From assembly GCA_024704765.1 (NCBI GenBank), contig JAKMXF010000321.1:682001-746000 (forward strand): a stretch of 64,000 bases of DNA. The letters are read 5' to 3'. Each line of letters opens with the position of its first letter. Position 1 is the first letter of the stretch. Below are positions 1 through 10,800 of this stretch, piece after piece. A model generated the notes under the pieces. That model saw nothing but the letters and a program-made list of their open reading frames with translations, made no database searches and was not told the DNA's origin. The stretch comes from Oopsacas minuta. Lineage: Eukaryota > Porifera > Hexactinellida > Lyssacinosida > Leucopsacidae. The translations under genes and the position numbers were made by a program.

Positions 1-202
1 GAAATGCAATCAATTAATGTTTTCTTGAACGTAATGAGTGTAATTTTGTATGTACTATACTATTCCCTATTTTCGTTGAAATCTTCATTTCGGGATTACT
101 TTAAATTCCGATTGGACTCAGCCGGAATTTGTTTTTTTGGTTAATTTAGTTTTTGAAATTATGATAGAAAATTTAATTTCGGTTTTGAAATTTACTAATT
201 AC
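1..202. other. AT-rich flank, no gene seen
   Basis: No coding region or recognisable repeat. It is the flank of the inverted-repeat element that starts near 203. Confidence 0.5.
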
Positions 203-309
203 GTTGTTTTGACAAAAATGGTCCCCCTACAAAAATGGCCCGGGGGGACTATTTTTGTCAAATGTCAAATACCCATGGTATTTGACAAAATGGTCCCCCT
301 ACTTTTCTA
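203..309 (+). repeat. Left terminal inverted repeat of the Ginger-like element
   Basis: Reverse complement of 3660-3749 with several mismatches and small gaps. It also holds internal inverted segments: GACAAAAATGG and its complement recur around a CCCGGGGGG centre and a CCATGG centre, so the end could fold on itself. Confidence 0.6.
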
Positions 310-1713
310 TATAATTGTTAGTTTAGAGAAGAAGGATATGTCTATTACATTTCCAAGAATATCTATTACACTTTAGAGATGGTAGTAAGCACATAAAAAA
401 TACAATTTACACGACCAATAAATTTTCCTAATTTGTCTTTAAGATTGGTTAGTTTGGGCCTTTCCATGCCATCGTAAGAGTACCATCCATCATCCATTTT
501 GACTTTCATGGAAAAATGTATCCCAATATGAATTGTGAACCCGATGAGTGAGTAATACAGCCTTTCATCTTTGTGCACTAGTGATAGAGTGTCAGAAATA
601 TCTTGTGCTTGAACTACCTCATTAAGATGTCCACTTCTATAATCAACAAAGGCACTAGTTCAGTAAACTCATATAACCTTGGCTCAGTGTTGGTGAATGG
701 ATCCCGGCATTTCAAGCAATTGAAACTAGAATCAATTTTAGTATTGATGGAAGATTGGCAGTTGGAGTTGAATGTTGTTAGAGAGGTGAGATTAAGAATT
801 TTTCTGACTCGTAACAACACCCCCAGCACTGAAAAACGATCTTATAGCGGTCTGAACACAAAGAAAATTTCTTACATAAGAGTTGAACTATCTGGCCTTC
901 ATAGCCTAAGAGGTTGTAACTAGAATTTGAGAGCTGGATTCCTAGCATTTGAGCTGTCCACAACCTTAGACTATTAAACTGATGAGCTCGTATTAAAGAA
1001 AGGCTTTCTGGAGTAGTGAGTTAGGAGAAGATTGAATCTTCAGAAATGTAGTGTCAAATGTCTTTTGATGTAAACTGAGTAATGTAATGATATTGTCTTC
1101 CATCACAAAGTCCTCCCCAAGTAGCAGTAGAGTCCTCTAGAGAGTATCCTGAATCTACAGCAGTGTTTAGTCAAGTAGATAGATTTTCTAAGGTATGATA
1201 GTTTATTATTTACTCGTTTAAACCGGCTGCAATACTTTCGTAGAGTAATTCATACTTTTCTATTGCCAGTAAGTAGAAATTTGAAATCTTCATCAGTGTA
1301 CTGGTAATAAGGAATCGCGATTTCATGACTCTCTAAGTACCACTGACTTAGTACGTATATCGCCCATTTTCTGACTTGTATCAAAGTCCATTAGTCTCAA
1401 TTCTGGAATTTCAGTTGGTGGAAAATGTTCTTGTCGCCAGTCAAGAGTTCGCGGAAAGGAAGGTCTACCCTTTTATCAAGTTCGCTGTGAAGGTTGGAGA
1501 GTGGGTTTCCAGAGGTAATGGAGTCTTGTATTTGACCTTTCATTGAGTTAAGAAATTCAAACACTTCTTCTCTTGTTTTTCTAGTGGTGTTGGTCTGAAA
1601 GATTTATTCTTCAGCACCTCTAAAAGGAGATGATGGAATTAGGATATCTTCAGAGAAAGAACCATCATTACTGAGGCTATTCAAACTCTGAAATTTACTT
1701 GGCGGAGTTTCTC

Positions 1714-1714
<1 letters not shown>

Positions 1715-1747
<33 letters not shown>
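1715..1747 (+). repeat. (GTT)11 microsatellite
   Basis: Eleven GTT units just downstream of the integrase stop. Read from the integrase strand they would encode an Asn run after the stop codon. Confidence 0.9.
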
Positions 1748-1753
1748 CCGTCT

Positions 1754-2990
1754 TTACAAATGTTTCAGTCTAGATCTCTTAACAAGCTGTAGAGAGTGAT
1801 TTCGAAGTACTTGGACAGTAGTACGGTTGACTTTAGTAACTGGATATGGACCGAGCCATCTATCTTGTAACTTTCCTCCTTTCTTGTTTCGATACATATT
1901 TTCGATCAAAACATTATCTCCATTCTCAATTTTACTAAAGGCGATTGGATGTAATTTCTTGTCGTATTGTTGTTTCATGAGAGTTTGTGAATGTGAGGTG
2001 TTCTCCAGCTTTGTTGCTATTAAACTCTTGGGTTTCCTGCATGAAATCAACGAGTTCTTCAATCTGGTCGTCTCCGGTCCACTCATCTAGAGCTAAGTCT
2101 TCTGGATATTGATGAGTGAAGTTCTGTGCTTGAATAGGAAGTCGAGGTTTTCGTGAACCGTGCATTAGCTCAAAAGCAGAGAAAGATGTAGTTGTTCTTG
2201 CCTGCTATTGATTGCAAAGGTTATTTCTTCAAGGGAATTTGGCCAGTTTTCATGTTTTCATCCAAAGATTTAACCAGAGATCGTTTGATAGCCTTGTGTG
2301 ATGACTCGACTAATCCGTTTGTTTGAGGATGATAGGGTGTTGAGAATATAAGCTTACAGTTATAATCTTCATGCAATGCTTTGGATATTTTATTAGTCTA
2401 TTCTGTTCCGTTGTCATTAATGATTTGAACAAGTGCCCCTTGTCTACAATATATCGATTAAATACCTTTGGAGACCTCTTTAGCTTCTTTAGAGTGTAAT
2501 GGACGAGTTTGAATCCACTTTGGTAAAATGGTCGATTATTTGACAAATATACTTGTAGCCGTTTGATCCAATAAATGGCCCCCCGCTAAGTCCATCCCGA
2601 CTCGATACCAGACCTTGGTGATAATAGGTAAAGGCTTCAATGGATTTGTGGGCGCTTTCAAACTTAGTTGGTTTTTCTGACAACGTATACAAGAGTAAAC
2701 ACATCTTTCGATATCTTTGTACAAGCTTGGCCAATAGTAACGGTCTTTTGAAATATTATAGGAATATCTAGAACATTGGTGACCAGAATTATCGTGTATT
2801 TCCTTGAGGATGTCTTTTAACTCACTGTCTCAGACAACTATTAAACGAATGCCTTGTGATGGTCAAATCAATTTACCTGCTTCAAACTCGTAACTAGCAG
2901 CCTTTTTACGAATCATCCTCTTTTGGTCTTTTTGTACAAGAAATTGGGTATGATTTGGAGTTGATGTAAGTGGAGATTGTTTCATATTCT
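1754..2990 (-). pseudogene. Gypsy-type integrase remnant
   Basis: Read across frames on the minus strand, the order of an integrase is recognisable. First comes a zinc-finger end with a CIRCQKNQ block (2650-2710), then a PLKPLPI...VGMDLAGG segment and IGSNGYKYICQIIDHFTK (2540-2650). NDNGTE (near 2400) and HPQTNGLVE (near 2330) supply the second and third acidic residues of a DDE core. A C-terminal domain with NVLIENMYRNKKGGKL and RWLGPYPV follows (1754-2000). An in-frame stop directly follows NDNGTE and at least two frame changes occur, so no enzyme can be made. The integrase joins transposon DNA to its target. A retrotransposon origin is possible; the inverted flanks argue for a DNA transposon. 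Confidence 0.75.
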
Positions 2991-3014
2991 ACTGTATCCA
3001 TTACTGTAGAAAAG

Positions 3015-3537
3015 TAGGGCCGTAGCTAAGGGGGGCTAGGGGGGGCTGAGCCCCCCCTAGCAAATTTAACCACCCCGTAAATTTTTGCTAAGCTATATTG
3101 ATCTTTACTATCTTAGATCTTAAATATTAGTTAAATCAAGGAAATCTTTGTGAATATGTCAAATTAACTATACATTTTAGTTATCTAATTTGTGTTTGAG
3201 TCTAGATATACGAAAAGATGGAAGTTGAAAAGTTCCTCTTGAAATTTTCTAGGAAGAAGGATAGAAGACTCCTTTTATTTTAGATATTATTTAAATTTAT
3301 GAGATTAAAATAGATTTGTAGTTCATTGGAATATCATAATGTACACGATTACTAAGCGAAACTATAGAATGCCAGAGTTGTCTGAATATTTATGAACTAA
3401 GTAATTTTACCTTCCCCCAGAGTAGCTTGGGAGTTTGGGTATGGGCCTACCCCAAAAATAGATATAAAAATCTTAAGTATCCAAGCCCCCTCTAAAGTTT
3501 ACTTAGCCCCTAACACTACGCTCTGACTACAGCCCTG
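3015..3537. mobile_element. Non-autonomous hAT-type element (MITE), 523 bp
   Basis: The ends are TAGGGCCGTAG on the left and the complement of CAGGGCTGTAG on the right. The element is bounded by an exact 8-bp duplication, TAGAAAAG, at 3007-3014 and 3538-3545. Eight-base duplications and YAGGG ends are typical of hAT elements. No coding capacity is seen. The left subterminal part is very G-rich with a GGGGGGCT..AGCCCCCC palindrome (3030-3058). It lies inside the older Ginger-like element, so it is the younger insertion. Confidence 0.8.
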
Positions 3538-3659
3538 TAGAAAAGTAGAACGGATTTTAAGTTAACAACATAGGGATAATTAAATAAAAGCCAAAATTCA
3601 GATCTCATAAGGTTAAGGTAATAATTAGATAAATTAAAACCAGATAAAAACCGGATTAC

Positions 3660-3749
3660 ATAGAAAAGTAGGGACCATTGTTGTTAAATACCATGGATAT
3701 TTGACATTTGACAAAAATAGGCCCCCGGGACCATTTTTGTCAAAACAAC
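3660..3749 (-). repeat. Right terminal inverted repeat of the Ginger-like element
   Basis: Inverted partner of 203-309. Reading inward on the minus strand it shows TTGTTTTGACAAAAATGG, then CAAATGTCAAATA, then CCATGG, then CTACTTTTCTATG. Confidence 0.6.
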
Positions 3750-4674
3750 ATGTATAATAAATATTTACGCATATACAACATATTACAAATACAGACTAGC
3801 AAATTTAACTATTTAGTACATTTCTTGTTATGGAATTATTGATGAAGTGGCAATTCTTCAAAGTTGCTTGGTAATTTATAGACAAAATCAAAGGATTATG
3901 GCCTACATAATACTATCATTTGATGTAATTAGCTTAATAATACATCTTAGAAATTATCCAAATTAGCTAGTTTCTCTTCGGCCATTCCGATTCGGGAAAC
4001 ATGAATAAGACCGAATAGAATAAGACCGAATGGAATAAGACCGAATCCACCCCATTACCTACTTCATCAATGATATTGAGCGTTTCGCCGGGGCCCCCTT
4101 TAGGGGTGGCGTTACTACTCCTGTAAGGCGTATCTTATTCTATTCGGTCTTATTCCAGTATTGGAAAAATATTTTTTTCACAATGTAAATTCGGTCTTAT
4201 TCAGTCAACCCTTCCGATTCTACGAGCATAATATCCTCCAGAACCCTGTCTGGTAATTCAATCCCTGTGTAGTAATATACGTAGTTATATTGCCTATTTG
4301 CTATTTATTACTTCAACACATCCTCAATAATTCGAACGCACTGTTCCACTGCAAAATTATTCGTTCGGATTTGTGAATTTGTTCGGAATAGCGAAATTCA
4401 GTAAGAGGAATACTATTAGATGTAGGAGTATATTTTTTCCAAGTTGTGCTAACGATGAAAAGGGATTGGATAGAATTTGGTCTTTTTGAAAATGTTCGAA
4501 CATTTCCATAGGTTGTATAACCTTCGGGCCGTGTTCGAATTAGCGAGGGTTTACTGTATTGCCAATATGTCATATATGTCATATATGCTAGGGTCTAGGG
4601 ACGATTTAGTATATAATCCTATTAGAGTATGTATTTATCCCATTTTGCGATAATATTAATAATTAGTTAATATT
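3750..4674. other. Intergenic, MITE-like inverted repeats
   Basis: At 4001-4053 the motif GAATAAGACCGAAT is repeated three times, with inverted copies at 4132-4157 and 4190-4205 around a CGCCGGGGCCCC core, giving a roughly 200-bp palindromic element. At 4320-4558 an AT-rich segment with TTCGAAC/GTTCGGA motifs ends in TTTACTGTA, an ending shared with several other relics in the window. No gene found. Confidence 0.5.
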
Positions 4675-4819
4675 ATGGCGGAGAACTTAGATGCAATCGA
4701 TAAAGAATTTATGAAGAATGATCCATACGAAGATTTGAGTGATGTATCAGATAGTGTTTTCATATCTGAAGAGAAATATACTAAATCAGAGACACAAATA
4801 GAGGATGTTATCTCAGAAG
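4675..4819 (+). CDS. Tentative exon 1 of the repeat-caspase gene
   Basis: Starts with ATG at 4675 and encodes 48 acidic residues (MAENLDAIDKEF..., ending EDVISE) before a near-perfect donor, AG/GTGAGT. Without splicing the frame runs only to 4857. Joining to 6157 creates GAT (Asp) and continues as DMSQQDE, which matches the repeat register. It could instead be an unrelated short gene or relic. Confidence 0.4.
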
Positions 4820-7800
4820 GTGAGTTGAACATTAATAGAAATTCTAAATACAATTAACATGAATACATCCGGTAACTCGAACCCTCAGGGGAAATCAAAA
4901 TCTGTTCGAGTTAACGGAGCAGTAAGTATTAAAAGTACAAAGAAGCGAATTGAATATCCGTTCGAGCACGGACATGGACGTGACACTCTCATATCACGGT
5001 AGAATATGCCTAATTTGCCATAATTTCTAATTTATTTGGAATTTTGTTTTACTTTTTGTGTCAAAATGCAAAGAAATCTTTTTTGAATAATGTATTTATG
5101 TGGGAATTTCGTTATAGCTTGCTCAATTTCCTTTATAACTATTTATTAGCAAAGAAATTTCTTACAAATACGATTGCTATTAGACGGTTTCCCCTGTATT
5201 ATAAATTTATGATATTGAAGACATCTTGAAATTCGTGAGATTAGTGAGAAATCTTACGATTCGATTGTAAATGTAAGATTTTGTGTTAGTTTTTAATGAA
5301 ATTCTAAGGATACTGTAGTTAATGTAGACCCTAAATCACGACAAGCTCGTGTGAGTTAAGAGCCCTGCAATATATTGTAATATATGCCAATACATATTTC
5401 AGTGCAACGGAAGCTAAAGTCGAACAGACACCATGATGTTTAATTAATAGGCTATTCTGGCGAGAATTTATGTTTACAATCTCTAGTCGGATATCCGGAT
5501 CCGGCAGGTGTAGAGAATGTCTAATCTGGTACAACTCTAGTATCAAGGCATATGTATGGCTTCTCAAATTATGATATGTCATCATTTGATTCCATAATAG
5601 CCTTCTTTGGACGATTTTGTCGATATTTCGAGATCGGTTATAATTATGTTTTACAAAGGATGAATCATCGATTATTGCATGGAGTTAAAGTGAGATGTAA
5701 GTGCTTTTGAAAATTTGAAATGTTGATGGAATTTTAACACATTCCATCGTTGCGTGCGTTGCTATTCAATTAAATCGAGTTATGGTTCTTATAACCGGTG
5801 TTCTTATATCCGGCATCTACTGTATCAGAAATTCAGAATACAACTTTTGGTTTATCACTGAATGATATTTAGATCATATTAAGTGGGCTACGATAATATT
5901 CATTAAGATATATGAAAAGCCTCTAAATTGACTGAGCTTGTTTTAGAAATTTATTCTAATTTGGTTTCGGAGTGCGACCTACGAAATTTGTATTTTGCTT
6001 TTGCTTTTTGTTCATAAGGTACCGCATTCCTGGCGCTCGGCATCGGGTTTGAGGTGGCACGAATGCACCACCTTGCGCCACTCTGACAGTGCCCCTGTAT
6101 CAGAGGCTTCAGACCCATGTGTATATTAATTTATATATCACAATTGTTTCTTAAAGATATGTCACAACAAGACGAGCCTACTATAGAGAAGTCTCTTCCA
6201 AATACGCTACAACAAGACGAGCCTACTATAGAGAAGTCTCTTCCAAATACGCTACAACAAGACGAGCCTGCTATAGAGAAGTCTCTTCCAAATACGCTAC
6301 AACAAGACGAGCCTACTATAGAGAAGTCTCTTCCAAATACGCCACAACAAGACGAGCCTACTATAGAGAAGTCTCTTCCAAATACGCCACAACAAGGCGA
6401 GCCTACTATAGAGAAGTCTCTTCCAAATACGCCACAACAAGGCGAGCCTACTATAGAGAAGTCTCTTCAAAATACGCCACAACAAGACGAGCCTACTATA
6501 GAGAAGTCTCTTCCAAATACGCTACAACAAGACGAGCCTACTATAGAGAAGTCTCTTCCAAATACGCCACAACAAGACGAGCCTACTATAGAGAAGTCTC
6601 TTCAAAATACGCCACAAGATAAGCTTCGAAGTAATACTCTTCCAAATACGCTACAACAAGACGAGCCTACTATACAGAAGTCTCTTCAAAATACGCTACA
6701 AGTTAAGCCTCGAAGCAATACTATTCGAAATACGCTACAACAAGACGAGCCTACTAGAAAGATGTCTTTTCAAAATATATTAGAACAAAATCAGTCTACT
6801 CGAAGAGAATCTCTTACATATTTGTCAAAACAAGATGAGGAACGAAAACAGTTTGTTAAAAATCTGTCAAAACAAAGTAAAGAGACTCGAGAAATGATTC
6901 TTGATAGTATGGCACAAGATAATCTTACAAAAATATTCCGGAAAGATATGTTTCAAGATGAAGATACTCGAAAGAAGTTTATGGGAGATATGTCACGAAG
7001 AGCTAAATCTGATAGAAAGACGTTTAATTATAGCATGTCAGAACAAGACGATGCTACTCGTAATAAATTTCTTCAAAATATTTCAAAATATGAGGCTACT
7101 CGGAAAATGTTTTATAGAGATATAAAGGAAGATGAAGTTACTCGCAAGGAGTTTCTTAAAGTTATGTCAGAATTAGATAACACACAAAGTTTGCTTATCA
7201 AATATATATTACAACAAGATGAAGCTACTCGACACATTTTTATGGAAGATTTGTCAAAATTTGATATTCGCGGACTCTATCTTAAAGCTATACTACAACA
7301 AGATGAATCTACTCGAATAATGTTTCTTAACGATTTATCACGACAAGATCCAGCTACTCGGAATGTTTTTCTGGTTGACATATTCGATGATGAGGCTACT
7401 CGATATATGTTTATTAACGATATGTCACGGCGAGCTGAAGATATTATCTTTTATGAAAATGTTTCACGAATAGATCATAATTCCAGAAAGATGGTTTTCA
7501 TAAATAAGACCAAATTTGAATTGACTCGAAGGAAATTGAATTCCGATTTAGTGCAAGATAAAGATATGAAAAAATGCTATATAGGTGATAAGAAACTTTT
7601 CGATAAAACTCGAAAGATGTTGGGTAAACGTGCACGTACTGATATGTCAACAAATGAATTTATTAAGGACATGACAAAATTTGAGGCTACTAGAAAAAGA
7701 TATATTCAGAAAATGTCAAATTTGCCCGACGAGGAGAATCTGTTTGAAACAATGCTACAACAAGATGAAAATAATTTAGAAGTGTTTCTTAACGTTATTT

Positions 7801-10800
7801 CTCGACAAGATAAGGAAATCCGAATTAAATTTACTAAAGATACGGCACAACAAGATAAAGCTACAAGAAAGCTTTTTGAAGAAATGGTAAATGAAGCCGA
7901 GATTTGTCGAAAGATGTTTCTTAAAGTAACTGTAAAAGTTGAGGCTAGTTGCGTTAAGTTTATTGAATGTTTGTCACGACAAGATGAGACTAGTAGGAAG
8001 ATGTTGATAAAACAATTATCACTACAAGATAATTTGCCTAATCAGTTTCTTAATGCTCTCTCAAAACACGATGAAGAAACTCTGGGTATGTTTCTTAAAG
8101 ATCTGACACAACAAGTACCAGCCAGTCGAAGGAAGTATTTTAAAGCTATGTCAGAAGATGAGACCATGTTGAAGAAATATATAACTTGTATGTCAGAATA
8201 TGAATCTACTCAAAAGATGTTCCGAAAAGAGATGTCACTATTGCATCCGGCTGCTCGAACGAATTTCAAAGATGCCTTGTTAGCACTTGATAAGGAAATT
8301 CAGGATAAGTTTCCTAGGGATTTGTCAATTCTCGATCCAAATTCTCCAGGTAGGTCGTGAGTTCATATTCTAATTAGCATTTACAATATTTTCGATCTAT
8401 CGACGACATAGAAAATACATACTTAATTCAAGGTTGCTACTGAATAGTTCAATATTTGGTTACGGTAACCGAATATTATCAGTATTCGGTAAGACAGCTA
8501 TTCATGAATACTGATATTCAGGTTCGGTCGGTTTCAACCTTGACTAAATCACATGTATTGACACTGAATTCAAACAATTGTAAGTGTCAATGTGAGACAA
8601 TCGTAGTGAATAGCTATTATAGAAATGCCTGAATTTAATCGATTCGCAAGCTTTATACGTATTTTGAAGTGTATAACTCTCATTAACTTTTCTCAGGGTA
8701 GGGCTGGATTCGTTAACCGGTTAACCGCAGCTATATCCAGTTAACTGCTAAGGGAAAATATACTTGGTTAACCGAATAGTGTCATTTCCACTAATAAATT
8801 CAGTGTTCCTAAGGTTCTGAGAGGTACGAATTTATACACGAATTCTGATAGGTATTTTGAGATGCTACATTTAGTTCCGTATTCTCAATTTCAATAATTT
8901 TAAGATACAATCGGATCACGAATGCATAAATAAATAACTATGTATTGATAGCTTCAATTGTTGTCATAAAACTTCATTGATTTAAATTAATAATAATAGT
9001 AGCGGTTAACCAACCCCAGCCCTGCAGTCAGACATTAACAAATTACGATTAGAAATTCGAACTTGTTCAATCTTGGACAAATTTATAAAGAGTAGAACTG
9101 TAATAAGAGGTACTCTCTATAGAATAACTGTAATAAGAGGTACTCTCTATAGAATAACTGTAATAAGAGGTACTCCCTATAGAATAACTGTAATAAGAGG
9201 TACTCTCTATAGAATAACTGTAATAAGAGGTACTCTCTATAGAATAACTGTAATAAGAGGTACTCCCTATAGAATAACTGTAATAAGAGGTACTCCCTAT
9301 AGAATAACTGTAATAAGAGGTACTCCCTATAGAATAACTGTAATAAGAGGTACTCTCTATAGAATAACTGTAATAAGAGGTACTCTCTATAGAATAACTG
9401 TAATAAGAGGTACTCCCTATAGAATAACTGTAATAAGAGGTACTCCCTATAGAATAACTGTAATAAGAGGTACTCCCTATAGAATAACTGTAATAAGAGG
9501 TACTCCCTATAGAATAACTGTAATAAGAGGTACTCTCTATAGAATAACTGTAATAAGAGGTACTCCCTATAGAATAACTGTAATAAGAGGTACTCCCTAT
9601 AGAATAACTGTAATAAGAGGTACTCTCTATAGAATAACTGTAATAAGAGGTACTCCCTATAGAATAACTGTAATAAGAGGTACTCCCTATAGAATAACTG
9701 TAATAAGAGGTACTCCCTATAGAATAACTGTAATAAGAGGTACTCCCTATAGAATAACTGGAATAAGAGGTACTCCCTATAGAATAACTGTAATAAGAGG
9801 TACTCCCTATAGAATAACTGTAATAAGAGGTACTCCCTATAGAATAACTGTAATAAGAGGTACTCCCTATAGAATAACTGTAATAAGAGGTACTCCCTAT
9901 AGAATAACTGTAATAAGAGGTACTCCCTATAGAATAACTGGAATAAGAGGTACTCTCTATAGAATTAACTGGAATAAGAGGTACTCCCTATATAATTAGT
10001 ACAAAATTGATGATTCTTTTCTGAGAAAAGTACTCTTAAACCGAGGTATACTGTACGTATAAAAATTTTCCATCAGTTCCTTTTCAAACCTGTTTTATAA
10101 TATCTTTATAGACTTCTTGAATTATCCATTCATTGAAGGCAGTAAAGCACAGGGAATTATAATAGTTAACAAGGAATTCAAAGGAAAAAAAAGAAGAAGA
10201 AACGAGGACATCCCGAAGGAGAGAGTAGGAGCTGAAAAAGAAAGAGAATATTTACAAGAGATATACGACAAATTTGACATAGACTATAAAGATAACGATT
10301 ATTTTGATGTGGAAGGAGAAGCAATAGAAAAAAAATTACAACATTTCTCAGATAATGTATCCGATGAGAGTCCAGTCATTTTCATATCCCTTGCTTCCCA
10401 TGGAGGTAGTAAAGGTATTTTGGGTACAGATGGCAGAGGCATACAGATGACAGATATAGTAAAAATCTTTACAGATAATGAAAAACTATTAGGCATTCCG
10501 AAGGTGTTCTTAATACAAGCCTGTAGGGAAAATGCCAAGGATGTCGTGTATGAAACTGAAGATAACAAAGCTATTAAGAAGGGGAAACACGTTACAACTA
10601 AAATTAGTGATGTATTAATCGCATACGCAACTTCAAATGGAACAATAGCATTTCGAGACGAAGAGGGTTCTTGGTTTTTTCGAGAACTTCGTAAATGCGT
10701 TTTAAATGAATCATATAAAAATCGACATTTCCAAGAGTTGTTAACTATTTGTTCAGATCAGTTAATAGATGAGTGTGTGGAAGAAGAAACAAAGAGTGTT

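Larger units (their letters stand above)
203..3749 (-). mobile_element. Decayed Ginger-like DNA transposon (gypsy-type integrase between inverted ends)
   Basis: Two ends of about 90-105 bp are inverted copies of each other: 203-309 and 3660-3749. Both share TTGTTTTGACAAAAATGGTCCC at the outer edge (quoted over its first 20 or so bases) and CTACTTTTCTAT at the inner edge. Between them the minus strand encodes a broken gypsy-type integrase. Gypsy-type integrase inside terminal inverted repeats is the arrangement of Ginger-type DNA transposons; an LTR retrotransposon would have direct repeats. A minus-strand fragment at 366-578 has an H..HF...WY.YD pattern reminiscent of a cysteine-protease His box. 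Some Ginger elements are known to carry protease domains, but this link is weak. I found no clean target-site duplication. The element is inactive: stops, frameshifts and a nested MITE at 3015-3537. Confidence 0.5.
8350..10111 (+). other. Presumed intron 2 of the repeat-caspase gene
   Basis: The 1762-bp gap between the repeat exon and the caspase exon. It contains an inverted repeat around 8450-8560 (AAGGTTG...CAACCTTG with GGTTACGGTAACC inside), an inverted-end element at 8699-9024, the minisatellite at 9091-9990 and a MITE-like end at 10021-10055. No independent gene. Confidence 0.5.

Noticed and set aside
203-3749. LTR retrotransposon
   Set aside because: The flanking repeats are inverted, not direct, and no reverse transcriptase or gag was seen, so a DNA transposon fits better.
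6297-6485. Minus-strand repeat ORF
   Set aside because: Shadow of the 45-bp coding repeats on the plus strand.
8357-8362. GTGAGT as the donor of the repeat exon
   Set aside because: It is a strong motif but leaves two bases, which would break the frame into the caspase exon. GTAGGT at 8350 keeps the frame.
9091-9990. CRISPR-like array
   Set aside because: The copies are directly adjacent with no spacers, and the genome is eukaryotic.
9073-9999. A 308-codon open frame of repeated VIRGTPYRIT
   Set aside because: It is a by-product of a 30-bp minisatellite whose unit has no stop in this frame. It begins and ends with the array and lies in a presumed intron.
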